Positions 8,078 to 14,730 of a stretch of 64,000 nt of DNA are shown one piece after another. The notes under the pieces are model-generated. The model worked only from the letters and a program-made list of their open reading frames with translations. It was not told the DNA's origin and did no database searches. Made by a program: the position numbers and the translations under genes. The stretch's first letter is position 1; each line of letters opens with the position of its first letter. The stretch comes from Clostridium sp. Its GTDB lineage: Bacteria > Bacillota > Clostridia > Clostridiales > Clostridiaceae. The DNA is taken from the NCBI RefSeq assembly GCF_016650035.1, contig NZ_JAENWM010000010.1:1-64000 (forward strand), in the 5' to 3' direction.

Positions 8078-9088
8078 ATGGATATAATGGAAAGCAAAAT
8101 AGTTTTATATTCGTCAGATGATGGGAAAATAAGTGTTAATGTAATTTTTATAGATGAAACTTTTTGGGCAACACAAAGAACAATTGCAGAACTTTTTAAT
8201 ACATCAACGGATAACATTGGATTACATTTAAAAAATATTTTTGAAGAAGAGGAATTAGATAGAGATTCAACTACCGTGAAAATCTCGGTAGTTCAAAAGG
8301 AAGGAAATAGGGATGTGAAAAGAGAAGTAGTCCATTATAATTTAGATGCGATAATAGCAGTAGGATATCGAGTAAATTCTAAGGAGGCAACTAAATTTAG
8401 AAAATGGTCAACACAAACTTTAAAAGATTATATTATTAAAGGGTTTGCAATAAATGATGATTTAATGAAAAATGGAAAATCCTTTGGTAAAGATTACTTT
8501 GATGAATTATTAGAAAAAATAAGAGAGATTAGAGCTAGCGAGCGCAGAGCTTATCAGAAAATTGCAGATATTTTTGAACAGTGCAGTTATGACTATAATA
8601 ATAGTAGTAGTGCGACTAAGACTTTTTATGCTTTTGTTCAAAATAAATTACATTATGCTATTACTGGGAAAACAGCAGCAGAACTTATTACTGAGAGAGT
8701 AAACTGTGAACTTCCTACAATGGGATTAACTAATTGGAAGAACTCTCCTGATGGTAAAATATTAAAGCGTGATATTGTAATCGCAAAGAATTATCTAAAT
8801 GAAAAAGAATTATCTAAGATGAATAGAATTGTTACTATGTTTATTGATTATGCTGAAATGCAATCTGAGGATGAAATTGTAATGAGTATGCAAGATTGGG
8901 TTGATGAAACAAATAGGTTCCTTCAAAACAATCGTAGAAAAATTTTACATGGAACAGGGCAAATCAGTCATGAAAATGCAGTGAAAAAGGCGACTAGCGA
9001 ATATGGGAAATTTAGGGTTAAACAAGATGAAAGATATATATCTGATTTCGATTTAGAAATGGAGAAATATTTAAAAGGTGAAAAATAA
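8078..9088 (+). CDS. RhuM family protein
   Basis: A 336-residue member of the RhuM family. The N-terminal part carries the typical FWATQRTIAELFNTSTDNIGLH helix-turn-helix-like block and VVHYNLDAIIAVGYRVNS. The middle holds the FRKWSTQTLKDYIIKGF block, and a helical C-terminus follows. RhuM proteins were named from a Salmonella pathogenicity island and are common in mobile and defence islands; their biochemical role is not established. The start at ATG 8078 follows GAGGTGG; the track's GTG overlaps that site. It is isolated, with 350 bases of repeat-containing DNA downstream. Confidence 0.92.
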   Translation: MDIMESKIVLYSSDDGKISVNVIFIDETFWATQRTIAELFNTSTDNIGLHLKNIFEEEELDRDSTTVKISVVQKEGNRDVKREVVHYNLDAIIAVGYRVNSKEATKFRKWSTQTLKDYIIKGFAINDDLMKNGKSFGKDYFDELLEKIREIRASERRAYQKIADIFEQCSYDYNNSSSATKTFYAFVQNKLHYAITGKTAAELITERVNCELPTMGLTNWKNSPDGKILKRDIVIAKNYLNEKELSKMNRIVTMFIDYAEMQSEDEIVMSMQDWVDETNRFLQNNRRKILHGTGQISHENAVKKATSEYGKFRVKQDERYISDFDLEMEKYLKGEK

Positions 9089-9275
9089 TTTGCAAGAAAT
9101 TATATACAATTTATTAGGAGTTTTAGGGTATAAACTAATTAATCTTATAATTTAAGCAATTAACTAAATAGGCAGAGTTAAACTATAAGTATCTCACAGG
9201 CACCTTTCAAAAATTGGAAATGAATTTTTAAATTTTGTTGCTATTGCAATTAAAAATAAGATATATGTAACAAGA

Positions 9276-9316
9276 AAAGCTTATTTTATAGAGAAATCTA
9301 TGGGGTAGGCTTTTTT
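9276..9316 (+). repeat. terminator-like repeat, family D copy 1
   Basis: AAAAGCTTATTTTATAGA, then TCTATGGGGTAGGCTTTTTT, folds into a bulged hairpin ending in T6. Near-copies occur at about 11.69 kb and, inverted, at about 52.79 kb. It may act as a terminator, but as a repeated unit it is probably also mobile or duplicated. Confidence 0.65.
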
Positions 9317-9336
9317 CTATATTAGATTTAAACACA

Positions 9337-9438
9337 AATTAGTATTTGCTGACATAAATGTTACACTATATAGAGGTAATTGGGAATTAATGTAGAAATA
9401 TAGTTTGTGGATACTTAAATAATTAAAGGAGTATATTT
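9337..9438 (+). repeat. duplicated leader of the PD-(D/E)XK gene (copy 1)
   Basis: The 100 bases before the gene (ATTTGCTGACATAAATGTTA, then ATATAGAGG and TAATTAAAGGAG) recur almost unchanged at about 11.97-12.08 kb. A weaker version lies at about 11.74-11.83 kb. The leader supplies the ribosome site of the downstream gene and probably its promoter. Confidence 0.75.
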
Positions 9439-10707
9439 ATGGATGATTTGAGACTATCAAATATAAAAAATAGTATTAATCAGTTAAAGGTGATATATAA
9501 CAAGAATGAAGAATTATTAAAGCAAACTGGAGAAAAGTTTAATATATTTTCAATACTAAATATGGAGAGATTAGAAGTAAGAACACATTCTGCTTTTATA
9601 TATGAATTGTTAAACCCTAAGGGGAGTCATTATCAGGGATATGAATATTTGAAGTTATTTATAGAAATAGTGCTAAAAATTGAGGACTTTAATTTTAAAA
9701 ATGTATTTGTAGATAGAGAAAGAAATATTAAAGAATTAGGCAGAGTAGATTTAGTAATTGAGAATAAAGAAAAGTTAATTATAATTGAAATGAAAATTGA
9801 TGCTGGAGAACAAGAGGAGCAGGTAAAAAGATATTCTGATTATGGCAAGCGAACTTGCAAAGAATATAAGATTTACTATTTGACGCTCTTTGGAACTGAT
9901 GCAAGTAAGTATAGTACTGGGTCAGATGAGGATATAGAATACACTCGTATATCTTTTGCAAGTGATATATTGCACTGGTTAGATGCTTGTATAAGATCTT
10001 ATAATACTCCTTTTCTCACTAGTATAAGAGAATCTTTAAGGCAGTATAGCAAATTAGTAAAGAAAATTACAAACCAAGTTGATGGAGGAATAGCAATGGA
10101 TATTAAAGACTTTTTACTAAAGGATGGTAACCTTGAAATTATAGATGAAGTAACAAAGGCAATTCCATATGCAAAGGCCGAGGTAGAATTTAATTTTTGG
10201 TACAATTTATATGAGAAGTGTGACAAATATATTCAGGATTGGGGGTATGAATTTGTTGGGTATGAAAATTTTCCAACAAATAAAATGGCTTCAATTGATG
10301 ATATAGTCACGGCTAGGAAAAGTAAAGATGGAGAGTACTTTATTGATTATTTTATAGGCTATTATAAAAAGTTAGAAGTTCGTTTATTAATAGCTAATGC
10401 TAGGCATGATACTCGTATTTATGCTTCTCTTTCGATTGTAGATACTGAGGGAAATTATATTTCATATGAAGAGTATGATGAAGAGATACTTAAAATAATT
10501 ATATCACTAGGCTTTGATAAGTCAGGAAGTATTAAATATAGATACTTAGAATATGACTTGAATTTTCAAGATAGCTACATTTATAAATTGGTGGATAAAG
10601 GTTATATGGATAAGTCAGTTGAATCTATTGGAAATGAGGTTCTTGATATATTTAAAGCCATAAATAACTCAAGTAAGTTAAAAGGATTATTAAATAATAG
10701 AGGATGA
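9439..10707 (+). CDS. PD-(D/E)XK nuclease superfamily protein (PDDEXK_4-like)
   Basis: A 422-residue protein of the PD-(D/E)XK superfamily found in defence islands. The nuclease core is in residues about 95-130: GRVDLVIEN supplies the catalytic aspartate and IIIEMKID the E-x-K. RTHSAFIYELLNP just before it is the conserved N-terminal block of this family (PF14281-like). The C-terminal 200 residues are helical and variable. ATG follows AAAGGAG. The NERD nuclease-like gene starts 15 bases after its stop, so the two are likely co-transcribed. A truncated second copy of its 5' end lies at 12.08 kb. The target nucleic acid is unknown. Confidence 0.85.
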   Translation: MDDLRLSNIKNSINQLKVIYNKNEELLKQTGEKFNIFSILNMERLEVRTHSAFIYELLNPKGSHYQGYEYLKLFIEIVLKIEDFNFKNVFVDRERNIKELGRVDLVIENKEKLIIIEMKIDAGEQEEQVKRYSDYGKRTCKEYKIYYLTLFGTDASKYSTGSDEDIEYTRISFASDILHWLDACIRSYNTPFLTSIRESLRQYSKLVKKITNQVDGGIAMDIKDFLLKDGNLEIIDEVTKAIPYAKAEVEFNFWYNLYEKCDKYIQDWGYEFVGYENFPTNKMASIDDIVTARKSKDGEYFIDYFIGYYKKLEVRLLIANARHDTRIYASLSIVDTEGNYISYEEYDEEILKIIISLGFDKSGSIKYRYLEYDLNFQDSYIYKLVDKGYMDKSVESIGNEVLDIFKAINNSSKLKGLLNNRG

Positions 10708-10722
10708 AAGAAGTGAGAGTGG

Positions 10723-11481
10723 ATGGAAATATTATTTGAAATGTTAACGAAGTTTTGGTACTTATGGATATTAGTTATTGCAGCTGGTGTATTAGAGGTT
10801 TTCATGCCTAAAATTAAAGGATTTCTTGGTGAAAAGTTAGTTGCTTTTAGCTTATCAGGTCTTGATAAAACAAGGTATAAGGTAATCAACAATATTATGT
10901 TGCAAGTGGGAAATAAAACAACACAAATAGATCATGTAATAGTATCTAATTATGGTATTTTTGTTATAGAAACTAAGAATTACAAGGGTTGGATTATTGG
11001 TGATGAATTTGATGATAATTGGAAGCAAGTAATTTATAAACGGAAAGAAAAACTTTATAATCCAATAAAACAGAATTATGGACATATACAATCATTGAAA
11101 GAGATTTTGAAGGAATTTGGAGGTGTAAATTATATTTCAATAGTAGCTTTTACAACAAGGGCAGAGTTAAAAGTAACATCTAAAACAGATGTTGTGTATA
11201 CCATCAATCTGGCTAAGACAATTAAAAAATATAATGCTGAGAATATAAGTGATTTAGTTAAAGAGAAAATATATATAAAATTACTTTCTTTAAATGTTGA
11301 TAGTAAAGAAACTAGAAAAACTCATGTAAAAGCAATTCACAGGACATTAGATGAAAAACAAATTAAAGTTAATAGTGATATCTGTCCTAAATGTGGAGGA
11401 AACTTAATTTTAAGATATGGTAAGTTTGGTAAATTTAAAGGGTGCAGTAATTTTCCTAAGTGTAGGTTTATTGAAAAATAA
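10723..11481 (+). CDS. NERD domain protein with N-terminal membrane segment and C4 zinc finger
   Basis: A 252-residue protein. A hydrophobic segment at about 10-27 (FWYLWILVIAAGVLEVF) is followed by a NERD domain, a PD-(D/E)XK-type nuclease-related fold: GEKLVAFSLSGL, then QIDHVIVSNYGIFVIETKNYKGWI with the D and E-x-K positions. The C-terminus is a topoisomerase-type zinc finger (CPKCGG, then CSNFPKCRF). It probably acts on DNA near the membrane. It is likely in an operon with the PD-(D/E)XK gene. NERD-zinc-finger proteins are widespread in Firmicutes with no settled function. Confidence 0.93.
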   Translation: MEILFEMLTKFWYLWILVIAAGVLEVFMPKIKGFLGEKLVAFSLSGLDKTRYKVINNIMLQVGNKTTQIDHVIVSNYGIFVIETKNYKGWIIGDEFDDNWKQVIYKRKEKLYNPIKQNYGHIQSLKEILKEFGGVNYISIVAFTTRAELKVTSKTDVVYTINLAKTIKKYNAENISDLVKEKIYIKLLSLNVDSKETRKTHVKAIHRTLDEKQIKVNSDICPKCGGNLILRYGKFGKFKGCSNFPKCRFIEK

Positions 11482-11579
11482 CAGGAGAATTTGTTGATTG
11501 AGCTTTTGACATTTGAAATGGAGGTTGCGCCTAAGAATTTTCAATATTACACTTTAGGCACACTTTGATTACTTTTTTT

Positions 11580-11648
11580 AGGAGGCAGATTCGACCGCGT
11601 TACAGAAATTTGTAACGCAGTGGACAAGTTGTGTTTGCTAACAGTTAC
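11580..11648 (+). repeat. structured dispersed repeat, family B copy 3
   Basis: GACCGCGTTACAGAAATTTG, then TAACGCAGTGGACAAGTTGT and GTTTGCTAAC. The ACAGA/TGTGT stem has one mismatch. CTTTAGTGG follows, as in the 7.0 and 11.9 kb copies. Confidence 0.7.
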
Positions 11649-11679
11649 TTTAGTGGTTCTCAATGTGACCCACTTGCTA

Positions 11680-11725
11680 GAAAAAAGTTTCTTTTATAGA
11701 GGAATTTATGAGGTAGGCTTTCTTT
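11680..11725 (+). repeat. terminator-like repeat, family D copy 2
   Basis: AAAAAGTTTCTTTTATAGAG, then GAATTTATGAGGTAGGCTTT. A degenerate copy of the 9276 element, in the same order relative to the duplicated leader that follows. Confidence 0.6.
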
Positions 11726-11885
11726 ATTTGATTTTAATAATGGATTAGTACTTATTTACAAAAATGTTACTCTATATAGAGGGAATTGGAAATTAATGTA
11801 GAAATATGGTTTATATAAGCCTAAATAATTGTAAAATGAAAAAGGAAATAAATGGGAGTGGATGAAAAGATACTTTTTCTAGTCG

Positions 11886-11956
11886 TGGTTACTTTAGTGG
11901 TACATGATTCTAATCAATTTCCTTTTTTTATGTTGCTGACACGACCCCGTTACCAT
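11886..11956 (+). repeat. linker plus family B head (copy 4, truncated)
   Basis: CTTTAGTGGTACATGATTCT, then AATCAATTTCCTTTTTTT and GCTGACACGACCCCGTTAC. Nearly identical to the linker and B head at 7.05-7.1 kb, but cut off before the stem-loop. Confidence 0.7.
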
Positions 11957-11969
11957 GGCTATCTCATCC

Positions 11970-12196
11970 ATTTAATCGCAAATTAGTATTTGCTGACATA
12001 AATGTTATTCTATATAGAGGAAATTGGTAATTGATGTAAAAATATAGGTTTAGGATACTTAAATAATTAAAGGAGTACATTTATGGATGATTTGAGACTA
12101 TCAAATATGAAAAATAATATCAATCAGTTAAAGGTGATATATAACAAGAACGAAGAATTATTAAAGGAAATTGGAGAAAAGTTTAATATATTTTAA
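11970..12196 (+). pseudogene. truncated duplicate of the PD-(D/E)XK gene (leader plus 37 codons)
   Basis: The leader and first 37 codons of the 9439 gene are repeated (ATG at 12083, MDDLRLSNMKNNINQLKVIY). The frame ends at TAA 12194 where similarity stops, and a family A repeat begins soon after. Substitutions between the copies are mild, so the duplication is not ancient. A product of 37 residues lacks any nuclease core and is presumed dead. Confidence 0.85.
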
Positions 12197-12207
12197 ATAC
12201 TTAGAAA

Positions 12208-12284
12208 CAAAAACTGTTCCAGCTTTTGACAAGGGTCTGACCCCTTACACAGATTGGAAGTTAAACGGACAAGCTGTGTTGCTA
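12208..12284 (+). repeat. structured dispersed repeat, family A copy 4
   Basis: Starts with the same AAAAACTGTTCCAGC and GGGTCTGACCCC as the copy beside the IS1182 relic. It continues through stem ACACAG, loop GAAGTTAAACGGACAAG and stem CTGTGT to TTGCTAA. It is the most complete family A copy. Confidence 0.78.
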
Positions 12285-12319
12285 AAGCTACAACCATAAA
12301 AACTCCATTTTTTTCTACG
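12284..12319 (+). pseudogene. 36-bp fragment of the reverse transcriptase gene
   Basis: AAAGCTACAACCA, then TAAAAACTCCATTTTTTTCT and ACG match the reverse transcriptase gene at 15088-15124 with a single one-base deletion. The match begins exactly at the 3' edge of the family A repeat. Same orientation as the gene. Too short to encode anything. Confidence 0.8.
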
Positions 12320-12344
12320 TAGCAAAACAAATTATGTTTACAAT

Positions 12345-12396
12345 TTGTTCACGTACCCCGGGGGTTTTTATGAGCAAAGCGAATTTGCTGTGAATG
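12345..12396. repeat. family C palindromic repeat, copy 1
   Basis: CAATTTGTTCACGTACCCCG, then GGGGTTTTTATGAGCAAAGC and GAATTTGC. An imperfect palindrome (CAAATT...AATTTG, TTCA...TGA) with a CCCCGGGGG-like centre. A second copy is at about 14.1 kb, and a partial version (TTGTTCACGACCCCCGG) at about 1.72 kb. Confidence 0.65.
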
Positions 12397-12482
12397 TTTT
12401 TCCGAAAAAGTGTCAAGGGTTGAGTAGACATTATGAATATAGATATGTTACTTAAAAAAACACATAGAGGTGATTAGTAAGA

Positions 12483-13838
12483 ATGGTATATAACAGTTTT
12501 ATAAAATGTAGAGTATGTGAGAGTATAACTAGAGTTAGACTGCAGGTAGGATGGCAAGAACAACATCCAATTGTTATTGCTTGTGGAAAATGTGGTACTT
12601 CATTGTTGGGTAAAGTACATATAGGCCAAGTTGAGCCGGGATTGAAGTTTGAGTTTGATAATGCTGATATTTTAAGTAATGATGACAAGGCGGATTATCT
12701 CGTTGAATGTTCGGGCGAATTTCCTACAGTAAAACAGTATAATGGAGCGCAAGCACCAGAAATGGATATAACACCGTTTATCAGAAATCAAATGCGAATG
12801 GAGGAAGAAAATGGGTATGATAAGTTCGTAAATAGCGTATCAACATTAAATAAAACGGCTGAAAAGTGGACTGATTATAAAAGAGTGCTTGATTTATCCC
12901 AAAATGATAATAAAAGCTATTTGCTTCAGGAGATAAAGAAAATATTTTCAGAGGATGTATTTCCTTGTAGAAACGAATTTGAAATATTAAGGGCAATACA
13001 TATGATTGAAATTCATGGATTTATATCTCCACTTCGTAGAGATATTATTGATGATCTTACGATAAGTGACAGTGTATTGAAACTGGACATTGAACAGATC
13101 AGTGCACTGATAAAATATTTGAATTGTCACGATGGCTATAGTCTGAACGAACTTCAATCGCTGATTTACAAAATGCTAAATGAATTTATCGAAGTATATC
13201 CTTTCTTGATTCCGGCCTTTGCTACTCAGTTTTATAAAGAAAGTTTTGTAGACTTTGCAATTGAAGGATCAACAACAAGTACTTTTGATTCAGTAAAACA
13301 ATTTTATTTAGATGCATATGAAGCATTGGGAACACTAATGGTTTTACCGACGTCATTAAATAATATAAAATATCGTAGTAATTATGAATCAATCAAGGTA
13401 ATGGTAAACAAGGTAAAGTCTTTGGATGGCTTTATAGGTTTGACAAAAGCTAACAGGTTCCATTTCTGTAATGAAACAGAATCATATACGGAGAGTCTTC
13501 ATGTTATAGTTAATTCAAAATTGCGTAATGCAATAGGTCATAATGATGTTAGCTATGACACAATCACACAACAGATAACATATATTCCGAATCCAAAAGA
13601 TAGATCAAAGAAAGAGACTGCGTATCTGTTGGAATTTGAGAATGAAGCTGTGCGACTATTTCAGGCTATATTAGTTATATCGGAATATTTGTATAGGCTA
13701 AGAGAAGTTGATTTGATGAATCAAGGCAACATTCCAATTAATTCTAATACTCCAGTTAAAAGGCCTAAAAAGATTGGTAGAAATGATAAATGTTCATGCG
13801 GTAGTGGCTTGAAATATAAGTTTTGTCATGACAGATAG
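12483..13838 (+). CDS. SEC-C motif protein with N-terminal zinc-ribbon
   Basis: A 451-residue protein. The N-terminus has a two-CxxC zinc ribbon (CRVC at about 8-11, CGKC near 36-39). The C-terminus has a SEC-C zinc motif, RNDKCSCGSGLKYKFCH. The middle 350 residues are helical and unassigned. They include RNAIGHNDV, an R-N-x4-H string that resembles a HEPN-type active site but lies in an unclassified context. SEC-C tails usually mediate ribosome or protein binding, or sit on defence and nuclease proteins. It stands alone between repeat clusters, starts at ATG after GAGGTG, and is not clearly in an operon. Function unknown; an RNA-directed defence role is speculative. Confidence 0.72.
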   Translation: MVYNSFIKCRVCESITRVRLQVGWQEQHPIVIACGKCGTSLLGKVHIGQVEPGLKFEFDNADILSNDDKADYLVECSGEFPTVKQYNGAQAPEMDITPFIRNQMRMEEENGYDKFVNSVSTLNKTAEKWTDYKRVLDLSQNDNKSYLLQEIKKIFSEDVFPCRNEFEILRAIHMIEIHGFISPLRRDIIDDLTISDSVLKLDIEQISALIKYLNCHDGYSLNELQSLIYKMLNEFIEVYPFLIPAFATQFYKESFVDFAIEGSTTSTFDSVKQFYLDAYEALGTLMVLPTSLNNIKYRSNYESIKVMVNKVKSLDGFIGLTKANRFHFCNETESYTESLHVIVNSKLRNAIGHNDVSYDTITQQITYIPNPKDRSKKETAYLLEFENEAVRLFQAILVISEYLYRLREVDLMNQGNIPINSNTPVKRPKKIGRNDKCSCGSGLKYKFCHDR

Positions 13839-14107
13839 TTCAGATGAATATTAAAGAAAAATAGACAAGAATTAAAAAATACCCTTCCGCCAAGGCCCCG
13901 ATAGGTTTTTAGGACATCATTATCACCGCCACAAGTCATGTAGAGTGCGTGGCGCGGATAGAGAAAAGTAATAGAAATTGATAGCCTCACAAAGCCAGTA
14001 ATAACTGTTTTTGCTAGCTTTGGGGAATTTTTTACGCATATATAACTATAACTACCACGAGAGTAGGTGTGTTTTCTTGTCCGTGGGAACGGGAATATCG
14101 CGTTAGC

Positions 14108-14158
14108 AAGCAAATTGTTCACGTCCCCCGGGGGTTTTTATGAGCGGAGCGAATTTGA
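14108..14158. repeat. family C palindromic repeat, copy 2
   Basis: CAAATTGTTCACGTCCCCCG, then GGGGTTTTTATGAGCGGAGC and GAATTTG. Nearly identical to the 12.35 kb copy; the arms CAAATTGTTCA and TGAGC...GAATTTG are imperfectly complementary. Confidence 0.65.
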
Positions 14159-14557
14159 TAAAAACACTATGTGTATTGAAATCGCCATTATCCATACAGT
14201 TGAACAAGTTATGTATAATAATGGGAACTTGAAAAAGTGAATATGAATACTTGCTTTAAGAGTTTCACAAATACCGTTAGTGAAAATAGCATATTAATTA
14301 ATATTTTAGTTAGATGCGCAGCTTGATAAAGTTCATGGCCTATAATATCGACACCATTCGGGTTACCCCTAGGAGTCTTTGCTAGGCCTTGGCTGAGATT
14401 GCTACGAGACCTTGTATGAGCTTGCTATTACACTTGATGGTGAGCCTATGTCCATTAGAGTAGAACTTATTTACTGTTTTTACCAAGTCACTGTTACCTT
14501 AGTGGGTCATGAAGTGGCCTGATTGCTAAGTTAAATCTGCAACCTGTATTTACTTTT

Positions 14558-14622
14558 TTTGTGGCTGACGCGACCCCGTTACATAAATTTGTAACTTAGT
14601 AGACAAGTTCTGTTTGCTACTA
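14558..14622 (+). repeat. structured dispersed repeat, family B copy 5
   Basis: GCTGACGCGACCCCGTTACA, then TAAATTTGTAACTTAGTAGA and CAAGTTCTGTTTGCTA. Same order as at 7.1 kb. The stem ACATA/TCTGT is weaker here. It ends about 110 bases before the reverse transcriptase. Confidence 0.68.
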
Positions 14623-14730
14623 TATATACAATGATTTCATTTCTGATTTTTAACTTTGTGGATAAATGAAAATAACATGAAAAAATATTTATATTAATAA
14701 ACTTAAGAATAAAAAAGGTGGTGATTTAAT

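Larger units (their letters stand above)
11482..12482. other. 1 kb repeat-rich intergenic region
   Basis: No intact gene. It holds a family B repeat, a family D hairpin, a weak then a good copy of the 9.34 kb leader with the first 37 codons of the 9439 gene, a second B head, a family A copy, a 36-base piece of the downstream reverse transcriptase gene, and a family C palindrome. It reads as an accumulation of recombined fragments. Confidence 0.8.
13839..14730. other. 890-bp intergenic region upstream of the reverse transcriptase; possible structured RNA
   Basis: No gene found. It contains unusually GC-rich patches for this genome with small hairpins: CCGCCAC...GTGGCGCGG near 13.93 kb, CCACG...CGTGG near 14.05-14.09 kb, CCTAG...CTAGG near 14.37 kb. 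It also has a family C palindrome and a family B repeat 100 bases before the reverse transcriptase. Some antiphage reverse transcriptases use an upstream noncoding RNA, so a template RNA is possible but unproven. Confidence 0.35.

Noticed and set aside
13826-14122. ORF of 98 aa on the minus strand downstream of the SEC-C gene
   Set aside because: No ribosome site, low protein-like quality, and it runs through GC-rich hairpins and a family C repeat. Treated as a shadow of structured noncoding DNA.
6981-14622. Structured repeats as integron attC sites
   Set aside because: Folded structure with variable stems and gene cassettes recalls attC, but the conserved RYYYAAC/GTTRRRY boxes are not present in the right places, and no integron integrase is in the window.
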